Assembly (NCBI GenBank): GCA_001399805.1
Contig: LIHJ01000062.1
Span: 1-10,868, forward strand
DNA from: Candidatus Bathyarchaeota archaeon BA1
GTDB taxonomy: Archaea > Thermoproteota > Bathyarchaeia > Bathyarchaeales > Bathyarchaeaceae
DNA: 10,868 bases
Direction: 5' to 3'
Below are positions 5,448-10,868 of the stretch, piece after piece. Each line of letters opens with the position of its first letter. The stretch's first letter is position 1. Made by a program: the position numbers and the translations under genes. Under the pieces are notes generated by a model that was not told where the DNA came from, made no database searches, and was given only the letters and a program-made list of their open reading frames with translations.

Positions 5448-6485
5448 TTAGAAGAACTGTTTCTTGACTCCTAGCGCTTTATCCGTTTTTTCCATGGATT
5501 TCCTTACGTCTGGCTCGATTTCCGTCAGCGCTCTAACAGCATCCACATTCTCAGGAACCACTATAGCCTCATTGTGAACTTGATAAACCAGGTATATTTC
5601 ATCGCCTTGAACATCTAATATGTCTCCCCAGACGCCAACTTCCCAAAGGTCGGCCCTCGGTCTACCCATATCTCTCATGAGTTCAATCAGAGAGTTTAGG
5701 GCGCCAATGCCATCGGCGGAGTTAATGAGTACTAACCTCGGGGTTTCCTCAAAAGTTTTAACGACATCTTCTTTAGTAATGCCGCCATATGTCTCAACCA
5801 TTGCGAAGTGCATGTGGCTTAAGTTCCAAGGACCCTTTGCAGCTATAGTGACTATGTTTAGGTCTGGGATTACTTTCTGGGAATCAGGTCCCTGGTGGCT
5901 AGGTATGTGAGTTTCGGGGACACATGTGTTTATTACGCCACCTAAGTGACTTTCCCATGGGTCATTGGCTCTTCTTGCTAAAACCGCCCTAGCCTTTTTG
6001 ACCCATCCCTTCTTATGAAGCGTCCCTATTACCCTGCAGATTCCTGTCGTGTTGCATGAGACTACGCGTGTGGCGTTCCTTCCTAGAGCGGTTTCATAAT
6101 TGGATTGAGCCACGAAGGAGTGGCCAGCAACCTCATGTTTTTCTCCGCCTTGAAAGATCATTTTGACTCCGGCTTTTTCATAAAGGGGCTTGTTTTTTGC
6201 TCCTATACCCGCCGGAGTGGCGTCAATAACTATGTCCACCTCTTTCAATAGGTCTTCTAATGTTCCCATTACCTCGATACCTGCCTTCTTCATGTCGGGG
6301 ATTCTCTCTGGGACTGAAGCATATATGGGATAGCCCTTCACCGCCGCCATCTTAACCCTATAATCAGCCACCACATCAGAAATCCCGACGAGGGTCATGT
6401 CATCTTGTAGAGCGACACCATCGGCACACCGCTTTCCGATGCAGCCATATCCATTTAAAGCAACTTTCACTTTCGCCTTAGGCAA
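5448..6485 (-). CDS. gap: Type II (archaeal) glyceraldehyde-3-phosphate dehydrogenase
   Basis: Catalyses the NAD(P)-dependent oxidative phosphorylation of glyceraldehyde-3-phosphate, in the gluconeogenic direction in many archaea. At 345 aa it has the normal length. The Rossmann motif NGYGCIGKRCADGV is at residues 11-24. The catalytic Cys144 sits in SCNTTGICR, the archaeal form of the active site. The archaeal signature HMHFAMVE and an N-terminal region lacking bacterial GAPDH motifs confirm type II. The start is TTG at 6483-6485, chosen because a strong GGAGGTG (6494-6500) lies 8 nt upstream and the MPKAKVKVALNGYG N terminus matches the family. It heads the gap-pgk operon with its own TATA box. 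Confidence 0.96.
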   Translation of the reverse strand: MPKAKVKVALNGYGCIGKRCADGVALQDDMTLVGISDVVADYRVKMAAVKGYPIYASVPERIPDMKKAGIEVMGTLEDLLKEVDIVIDATPAGIGAKNKPLYEKAGVKMIFQGGEKHEVAGHSFVAQSNYETALGRNATRVVSCNTTGICRVIGTLHKKGWVKKARAVLARRANDPWESHLGGVINTCVPETHIPSHQGPDSQKVIPDLNIVTIAAKGPWNLSHMHFAMVETYGGITKEDVVKTFEETPRLVLINSADGIGALNSLIELMRDMGRPRADLWEVGVWGDILDVQGDEIYLVYQVHNEAIVVPENVDAVRALTEIEPDVRKSMEKTDKALGVKKQFF

Positions 6486-6493
6486 GCTAATTA

Positions 6494-6534
6494 CACCTCC
6501 ATCATTTTTTTAACCAATTTAGAGATTTTAAAGG
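6494..6534 (-). promoter_or_regulatory. gap promoter and Shine-Dalgarno
   Basis: On the minus strand CTTTAAAATC (6525-6534) is a good TATA box with transcription start expected near 6504-6508. GGAGGTG (6494-6500) is the ribosome binding site that fixes the TTG start of gap. Confidence 0.6.
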
Positions 6535-6566
6535 TATCGTATTTGAATATAAATCTTTCATCCGTG

Positions 6567-7910
6567 CTATCGAAGCTTGATGAGTGCAGCTTCCCCAGCG
6601 AGGACCATCGGCTCCCATGTCTCTGACAATGGAGGTGCGTAGCAGGTATCCGCTTTCACCAATTCTCTAAGAGTCATCTGATTTTGTATAGCAAAGGATA
6701 GAGCATTTATTCGCTGGGTTACCTCCTCCCCACCAACTATTTGGCCACCGATAATCGTTTGCGTTTCCTTTTCCACCACAATCTTTACCCTTATTGGTTG
6801 GGCTCCTGGATAGTAGTCAGCCTTAGTTTTTGAAGTTATGCTTCCTGTAATAGTTTGGATTCCAGCTCTATTCGCCATGAACTCCGTTAAGCCAGTGGCG
6901 CCAATTTCCGTGTCAAACATCTTTGTGACAGCGGAGCCCAGTACTCCCGGAAACATGGCGTATCCTCCAGCAGCGTCGATCCCAGCCACTTTCGCTTGTC
7001 TTACAGCCGTTGTTCCGAGCTGACTTAATATTGGTCTATGAGTGACCAAGCTCACGCATTCAACGCAGTCTCCTGCTGCATAAATGTCCTTAACGCTGGT
7101 TTCCATCCTCATGTTCACCTTTATAGCTCGGGTCTCGCCAATGGCTATGCCCGCTTTTTGGGCTAATTCAGTGTTAGCCCTTACACCAGTTGCTACCACA
7201 ACTAAGTCGGCTGGGATCTCCTCCCCAGCAACAGAGACCCCCGTCACTTTTTCGGTTCCGAGAATCTCATCGACCCCACGTCCCACAATGATCCTCATAC
7301 CTCTCTCCTCAAGCATCTTATGAACCACCCCAGCCATGTCTTGATCCAGCATTGCTGGAAGAACATACGGGAGGAGCTCAATTACCGTTGTTTTTAATCC
7401 CCTCTCAACAAGGGCTGCAGCGACCTCTAGGCCTATTAAGCCAGCTCCTATCACAACCCCTGATTTCACCTTCCTAATAGCTTGGTCAATTCTCTCCCCA
7501 TCCTCAATAGTTCGAAGCGCGTACACTCCCTGCTTTTCCCGGCCTTTTATCGGTGGTACAAGCGGGTAGGCGCCAGTTGCAATAATCAAGCTGTCATATG
7601 AGAGTGTCTCTTGCTTTCCCGTCTTGTTCTGTATCTCGACGGTCTTGGCTTCTTTATTAATGCTTGTGGCTGTTGTTTCCAGTCTGAGGTTAAGTTTCAT
7701 CATGCGGTAATAGCCGGGTGGATAAACCACCAGATCTTCAAAGCGAGGTATATGGCCACCCAACACGAATGGAATTCCGCATCGTGAATATCCTGCTTTG
7801 TTCTCTGTGGTGAGTAGGGTGATTTCGGCGGTTCTATCGGTTTTTCTTGCTGCTGCTGCTGCATCCACTCCTGCGGCGTGTGCTCCAAGGATAACTATTC
7901 GTCTTGGCAT
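6567..7910 (-). CDS. FAD-dependent pyridine nucleotide-disulfide oxidoreductase (NADH oxidase / CoA-disulfide reductase family)
   Basis: A 447-aa flavoprotein. FAD-binding GAHAAG lies at residues 9-14. The single redox cysteine Cys44 in YSRCGIPFVLGG is the hallmark of the CoA-disulfide reductase/NADH oxidase/NADH peroxidase group, in contrast to the paired CxxxxC of dihydrolipoamide dehydrogenase. A second Rossmann motif (VVIGAGLIGLEVA) binds NAD(P)H, and IYAAGDCVE is the second FAD contact. The C-terminal dimerisation domain carries YAPPLSETWEP, the family's active-site region, with an extra Cys just before (DTCYAPP). It starts 2 nt after the GcvH-like gene's stop, so the two are translationally coupled. 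Substrates may be CoA disulfide, a persulfide/polysulfide, oxygen or the lipoyl group of the neighbouring carrier; sequence cannot decide. Confidence 0.88.
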   Translation of the reverse strand: MPRRIVILGAHAAGVDAAAAARKTDRTAEITLLTTENKAGYSRCGIPFVLGGHIPRFEDLVVYPPGYYRMMKLNLRLETTATSINKEAKTVEIQNKTGKQETLSYDSLIIATGAYPLVPPIKGREKQGVYALRTIEDGERIDQAIRKVKSGVVIGAGLIGLEVAAALVERGLKTTVIELLPYVLPAMLDQDMAGVVHKMLEERGMRIIVGRGVDEILGTEKVTGVSVAGEEIPADLVVVATGVRANTELAQKAGIAIGETRAIKVNMRMETSVKDIYAAGDCVECVSLVTHRPILSQLGTTAVRQAKVAGIDAAGGYAMFPGVLGSAVTKMFDTEIGATGLTEFMANRAGIQTITGSITSKTKADYYPGAQPIRVKIVVEKETQTIIGGQIVGGEEVTQRINALSFAIQNQMTLRELVKADTCYAPPLSETWEPMVLAGEAALIKLR

Positions 7911-7912
7911 GT

Positions 7913-8329
7913 TTAGCCTTCCTTAATGATTTCCTTGTGCCACTCCACCGCCTTGTCGAAGCCCATGAGAGACTTTAGTTCCTCATCAAGATCGGTTGGT
8001 GAAACAACAAGTAACCATCCCTGTCCATAGGGATCTTCGTTAAGTAGCTCTGGTCTATTTCGTGCCTCTTCATTGACCTCCTTGATGGTTCCGCTGAGGG
8101 GAGCAACGAGGTCGGAGACCGCCTTAACGGATTCCACGGTTCCGAAGGGTTGGTTTTGTTGTAGGGTGGCACCTACGCTTGGAAGCTCGACGAAGACTAT
8201 TTCTCGCAGCTGTTTTTGGGCGTAGTCGGTAATGCCCATCCTCACCTTTGCATCCTCGATGCGCACCCAGAAGTATTCCTTGGAGTAGTGGAGTCCTTCC
8301 ATTATTTCGTAGTCGTCTACTTTAACCAA
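7913..8329 (-). CDS. gcvH: GcvH-like lipoyl carrier protein
   Basis: A glycine-cleavage H-protein-like lipoyl domain. It has HYSKEYFWVRIEDAKVRMGITDYAQKQLREIVFVELPSVG and the lipoylation site in GTVESVKAVSDL (K69 counted from this start), then the family's C-terminal APLSGTIKEVNEEA...PELLNEDPYGQGWLL. At about 138 aa it has full length. I prefer TTG 8329, because GAGGTGA lies 5 nt upstream of it; GTG 8338 overlaps that ribosome binding site. It would carry aminomethyl groups between GcvP, GcvT and a dehydrogenase. None of those is here; instead it is coupled to a single-Cys FAD oxidoreductase. A non-glycine carrier role, as for sulfur-oxidation LbpA proteins, is an alternative. Confidence 0.88.
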   Translation of the reverse strand: MVKVDDYEIMEGLHYSKEYFWVRIEDAKVRMGITDYAQKQLREIVFVELPSVGATLQQNQPFGTVESVKAVSDLVAPLSGTIKEVNEEARNRPELLNEDPYGQGWLLVVSPTDLDEELKSLMGFDKAVEWHKEIIKEG

Positions 8330-8365
8330 ACTTCTCACCTCTTGACTAGGATATTCTGTGCTCGT

Positions 8366-8412
8366 TCGTTTTAAGATTAACGATGGTTTCTAACTGTTAG
8401 ATAAATTTTTCA
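8366..8412 (-). promoter_or_regulatory. Candidate promoters for the gcvH-oxidoreductase operon
   Basis: In the 166-nt gap between the E1-like gene and gcvH the minus strand carries two TATA-like boxes, AAAAATTTATC (about 8401-8411) and CTTAAAACG (8367-8375). The second gives a short leader ending at the GAGGTGA ribosome binding site. The rest of this gap shows no gene. Confidence 0.4.
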
Positions 8413-8495
8413 TTCCCATCTAACATGCTACAATAGCGCTCTTGCACCTAGCAGGGGCTCACGTGTTAGTTATGAAAGTAGGAGCGTATCTATCC

Positions 8496-9236
8496 TCACT
8501 TAGGTTTTCCGCAGACGGGGCAGTCGGTTCTCCTCTCCACCCTGATCTCTTGGATGCTCATGGTTTCTGCGTCGAGGTGGAGCATGCGCCCCACCAGGGG
8601 TTCGCCTATTCCGGTGATGAGCTTCATGGTTTCCAAGACCTCTAACAGAGCTAGGGCTCCCGCCGTTGCGCCAAGAATGGGAAGTTTCTCCTCCTCTGGT
8701 GGAATCTTGGGTAGGATGCATTGGAGGCAGGGGCCCTTTCCAGGCAGTATGGTGGTGATTTGTCCATAGAGGGAGTGGACTCCCGCGTGCACAAAGGGAA
8801 CACTTTCCTTCACACAAGCTCGGTTTATGATGAACCGGGTGCACCAATTGTCCATGCCATCCACGACCACCGTGAACCCTCTCACGAGTTGTCGTGCATT
8901 TTCCGGCGTGATAACTTCGTCAACCGCCTCCACCCTCACCTCAGGGTTCAATTGACGGAGCTTCTTAACGATGGAAACGCTTTTCAGCTTGCCCACGTCG
9001 CTGGCCCAATGCAAAACCTGGCGATTGAGGTTGCTCAACTCAACCGTTTCCTTATCCACAACCGCCACATAGCCCACCCCAGCTGCCACCAGATAGAGGG
9101 AGGCAGGACAGCCCAGCCCACCTGCACCCGCAACCATCACACGAGCCCCTTTCAGTCTCAACTGCCCGTTTTTTCCGATACCCTTGATCCGAATTTGTCG
9201 GTCGTATCTCTCCAGCTCTTTAGGTGAGAACCTCAT
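8496..9236 (-). CDS. MoeB/ThiF/HesA-family E1-like adenylyltransferase
   Basis: ATP-dependent enzyme that adenylates the C-terminal Gly of ubiquitin-like sulfur carriers (MoaD/ThiS type). From ATG 9236 (246 aa) it shows the N-terminal ERYDRQI element, nucleotide-binding GAGGLG (37-42), NLNRQVLH with Arg72, GKLKS with Lys85, and VDGMDN with Asp129. Two zinc-knuckle pairs, CLQC and CPVC, are present. The later ThiF/MoeB cysteine of the usual 'SCAEAGVLG' stretch is replaced here by LPILGATAGA. ATG 9236 is preferred over the upstream start at 9284 because a TATA box (9271-9282, minus strand) puts transcription start near 9250 and a GGGGGA element precedes it. The partner may be the broken ubiquitin-like gene divergent to it. 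Confidence 0.9.
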   Translation of the reverse strand: MRFSPKELERYDRQIRIKGIGKNGQLRLKGARVMVAGAGGLGCPASLYLVAAGVGYVAVVDKETVELSNLNRQVLHWASDVGKLKSVSIVKKLRQLNPEVRVEAVDEVITPENARQLVRGFTVVVDGMDNWCTRFIINRACVKESVPFVHAGVHSLYGQITTILPGKGPCLQCILPKIPPEEEKLPILGATAGALALLEVLETMKLITGIGEPLVGRMLHLDAETMSIQEIRVERRTDCPVCGKPK

Positions 9237-9270
9237 GTTCCCCCATCCATTCATCAATAGATACGCTTTC

Positions 9271-9282
9271 TGTAAATTTATC
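9271..9282 (-). promoter_or_regulatory. TATA box of the E1-like gene
   Basis: GATAAATTTACA on the minus strand predicts transcription start near 9250, which supports the ATG at 9236 rather than 9284. Confidence 0.45.
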
Positions 9283-9350
9283 ATTAACCGTTTTAAGCAA
9301 AACCCACCTATTCTGCGAATGCTCGGGTGTGTAGCCGTCTTCCATGAGGA

Positions 9351-9356
9351 TTTAAA
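9351..9356 (+). promoter_or_regulatory. TATA box of the plus-strand gene group
   Basis: GATTTAAAGG around 9349-9358 predicts transcription start near 9379-9380, exactly at an ATG, as for a leaderless transcript running into the ubiquitin-like and Lrp/AsnC-type genes. Confidence 0.45.
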
Positions 9357-9378
9357 GGATTTTCAGATATCTAACGAT

Positions 9379-9456
9379 ATGGCGATTAAGACGAAAATGG
9401 TTTTAGCCCCGTGTGCCTATTCAAATTGGGAACCGCATCCCAATGAAGAGGGTTAA
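9379..9456 (+). CDS. Possible small leaderless ORF, 25 aa
   Basis: ATG at 9379 lies about 26 bp below a TATA box and would encode MAIKTKMVLAPCAYSNWEP plus six residues, ending at TAA 9454-9456, overlapping the next ATG at 9443. It may be a leader peptide, or the true N terminus of the following protein: removing one G from the GGG at 9451 (region 9450-9452) would fuse it in frame to VKLILRDPD. It matches no family I know. Confidence 0.2.
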   Translation: MAIKTKMVLAPCAYSNWEPHPNEEG

Positions 9457-9752
9457 GCTGATCCTCAGGGACCCGGACATAAACAAAATGGTGGGCCATG
9501 ATCTTGAATTTCTGATAGGTGATCAAGCAACCATCATCGACGTGATCAAAAGGTAGACGAAGAAATATCCAGAGGGGGAAGGTTCCCGATAAGGGGCTGC
9601 AAAAGCCTCCTACATCTAACCTACCATCCCGATGAACAGCGGTTTTATGGACATGTGGCCCTGACCGCCCATTCCAGTTCCGAGAGATTTTTGGATGTGA
9701 GAGGAAACCCCAGTTAAACCTACCCAATGATACAGTTATTGTTTTGGCTTAA
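9443..9752 (+). pseudogene. Broken ubiquitin-like (beta-grasp, MoaD/ThiS-like) protein gene
   Basis: Three frames join into one protein of about 102 aa. Frame one runs from ATG 9443: MKRVKLILRDPD ... DLEFLIGDQATIIDVIKR. A stop at 9554 follows, and one missing G (AAAAGGTAG) would continue as VDEEISRGGRFPIRGCKSLL ... VALTAH ... FLDVRGNPS. A second missing base (AGTTAAAC) would continue as LNLPNDTVIVLA to the stop at 9750-9752. The N-terminal pattern of two strands, 'D-x-A-T-I-x-D-V-I-K' helix, and a final LPNDTVIVL strand fits beta-grasp sulfur carriers and ubiquitin-like modifiers. Its position divergent from an E1-like gene supports this. No C-terminal Gly-Gly is visible in the reconstruction. 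Function is inferred; the gene is either a pseudogene or damaged by assembly indels. Confidence 0.45.
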
Positions 9753-9987
9753 ACCCTTTGTCAAAGTGAGTGGGAGAACTGGGGAGCACCTAAACTTCGT
9801 AAAGTCGGCCAAGGAGGAGATGGAAAAGATAAAGGGAGTGGTGAAGGTGTATGGCGTTTTCGAACGATATGACCTAGTTGCCGAGGTGGAGGCACAGAGT
9901 CTAGAGCAGCTCTCCCGAGTCATCTCCGACGAATTAAGAGCCATCGCCGGCGTGCTCTCCACAGAGTCACTCATAATAGGCTTCTAA
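9727..9987 (+). CDS. Stand-alone Lrp/AsnC effector-binding (RAM) domain protein
   Basis: At most 86 aa, consisting of one ligand-binding domain of the Lrp/AsnC family without a DNA-binding helix-turn-helix. FVKVSGRTGEHL begins the first strand. VVKVYGVFERYDLVAEVEAQSLEQLSRVI is the family's 'V-x-E-x-Y-G-x-Y-D-x-x-x-x-V' core, and RAIAGVLSTESLIIGF is the closing strand. Such stand-alone domains form oligomers that sense amino acids or regulate enzymes or full-length Lrp proteins. The start is uncertain: ATG 9727 and TTG 9739 both overlap the end of the broken gene before it, and the first residues (MIQLLFW) look unlike the family. It is convergent, only 8 nt apart, with the radical SAM gene. 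Confidence 0.7.
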   Translation: MIQLLFWLKPFVKVSGRTGEHLNFVKSAKEEMEKIKGVVKVYGVFERYDLVAEVEAQSLEQLSRVISDELRAIAGVLSTESLIIGF

Positions 9988-9995
9988 ACACCACC

Positions 9996-10859
9996 CTAAA
10001 TTTCATTGTAGATTTGTGAGCAACACAAGGATGAAAAGGATATTTCCAACCCCAGAGATTCGGCCAATCGAACGGCTTCCTCGGCTGGAAAGGCTATGGC
10101 GTTCACTCCAGCCCTCACCGCCAGCGTATCCGTCTCAACCTTGTGTTCACCCTTTGGTCTCATGCAACCAAGAGCCACGGGCGTTTTAGGCAGCCCAAGT
10201 CGAGCCGTTACCAAGACCCTCACTATATCTTCCGGCGTGGGAGGGCTAACCCCTTCCATAAGTGTGCCGCGTATCGGCATCAGAGCGATGATTATAACTG
10301 CGGCAGGCTCGTATTTTGAGATGATTTTCAGTGCTTCGAATTCGCCCTTAAGCCTGCCATAGTGAAGCCCAACAAGAACGTGCGGCACGAGTGAAATACC
10401 TGATTGGTGCAGCGCCCCCAAGGCCCTATCATAATCTTTAACCTCAACGTTTAGTTGATAAATCTCCCTTATCGTTTCATCCGAGCCTATCACATCGATG
10501 AGGGCGGCGTCAACCCCCGCCTCCCCTAATCTTCTTGCCGTCGAGGGGTCGATGACACCGGTGTGCACCACGATTGTTAGATCTAGATCCTGCTTGATTT
10601 TAGCGATGGCATCTATGAATCTGCCGAGGGGGACGGAGCCATCTGGCAAGCATCCGCCACTTATGAGGCAACCATCCGCCCCTTTCTTTTTGAGCTCTGC
10701 GCAAAGGTTGACCAAATCCTTGGGTGTGAGGGCTGGGATCATGGTGGTTAGGACCCTCCCCCCGCAGTGTTTGCATTTCAGGGAACAGAAAGAGCCGGTC
10801 AATGAGATGGAGGGAAAGGCCGTTGGCGACGAGCAAAAGTGGTCAGATTTATAATACAT
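9996..10859 (-). CDS. Radical SAM protein, biotin-synthase homologue (LipS1/LipS2-like)
   Basis: A 287-aa radical SAM enzyme. The CxxxCxxC cluster motif is Cys25, Cys29 and Cys32 in GSFCSLKCKHCGG. SGGC and VHTG are SAM-barrel strand ends. The conserved VPHVLVGLHYGRLKGEF, ALMPIRGTLMEGVSPPTPED and ALGCMRPKG fit the archaeal uncharacterised 'biotin synthase homologue' group (COG1856-like). Members of this group have been reported as a subunit of the two-protein archaeal lipoyl synthase; which subunit this would be I cannot say. It would insert sulfur at C6/C8 of a carrier-bound octanoyl group. The nearby GcvH-like carrier supports that. A Cys pair near the C terminus (SSLCCSQ) may bind a second cluster. 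ATG 10859 is likely, but the frame stays open to the window edge. Confidence 0.8.
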   Translation of the reverse strand: MYYKSDHFCSSPTAFPSISLTGSFCSLKCKHCGGRVLTTMIPALTPKDLVNLCAELKKKGADGCLISGGCLPDGSVPLGRFIDAIAKIKQDLDLTIVVHTGVIDPSTARRLGEAGVDAALIDVIGSDETIREIYQLNVEVKDYDRALGALHQSGISLVPHVLVGLHYGRLKGEFEALKIISKYEPAAVIIIALMPIRGTLMEGVSPPTPEDIVRVLVTARLGLPKTPVALGCMRPKGEHKVETDTLAVRAGVNAIAFPAEEAVRLAESLGLEISFSSLCCSQIYNEI

Positions 10860-10868
10860 AAAACTCGG

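Noticed and set aside
8500..9227. Open frames of 115-168 aa overlapping the E1-like gene
   Set aside because: Low-complexity His/Pro/Arg composition typical of the wrong frame over a GC-rich gene.
1..10868. CRISPR arrays or direct-repeat clusters
   Set aside because: No regularly spaced repeats were seen on reading the window; the only repeats are the element ends and RNA stems.

Overview
The window is archaeal. It carries an archaeal-type (type II) glyceraldehyde-3-phosphate dehydrogenase, a phosphoglycerate kinase of the archaeal kind, TATA-box promoters about 25 bp upstream of gene starts, a split IS200/IS605 TnpB, and a tRNA gene cut by bulge-helix-bulge (BHB) introns. The density of tRNA introns fits the Thermoproteota/TACK side of the Archaea, possibly a Bathyarchaeia-like lineage, but no marker in the window fixes this.

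Layout. 1-451: 3' end of a secreted or S-layer-like protein ending in an EF-hand calcium loop. 493-1200 (-): orphan 235-aa protein. About 1241-2390 (-): decayed TnpB-only insertion element with a frameshift. 2452-2627 (+): initiator tRNA-Met in five exons, with four introns predicted from sequence. 2622-3035 (-): PaaI-like hotdog thioesterase whose stop codon lies inside the tRNA acceptor end. 3114-4139 (+): putative TIM-barrel glycosidase-like protein. 4183-6485 (-): gap-pgk glycolytic operon. 6567-8329 (-): FAD/NAD disulfide oxidoreductase preceded by a GcvH-like lipoyl carrier protein. 8496-9236 (-): MoeB/ThiF-like E1 enzyme. 9443-9752 (+): broken ubiquitin-like (beta-grasp) gene next to it. 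9727-9987 (+): stand-alone Lrp/AsnC effector-domain protein. 9996-10859 (-): radical SAM protein of the biotin-synthase-homologue group that includes archaeal lipoyl synthase subunits.

The outstanding feature is the tRNA. A 4-nt first exon, AGCG, is followed by introns at 4/5 (acceptor stem), 37/38, 47/48 and 59/60. Removing them gives a complete initiator tRNA-Met with every stem Watson-Crick paired, all common tertiary contacts and an encoded CCA. Three of the four BHBs have a fully paired 4-bp core and two 3-nt bulges; the 37/38 one has a single mismatch. The acceptor-stem BHB uses leader nucleotides, and the 37/38 and 47/48 BHBs compete for the same bases, so an ordered processing pathway is implied.

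The other theme is a possible lipoyl/sulfur-carrier neighbourhood: H-protein-like carrier, FAD disulfide oxidoreductase, E1 enzyme, broken ubiquitin-like partner and lipoyl-synthase-like radical SAM protein. Three apparent single-base losses (one in tnpB, two in the ubiquitin-like gene) all restore a frame, so either real decay or assembly indels should be considered.
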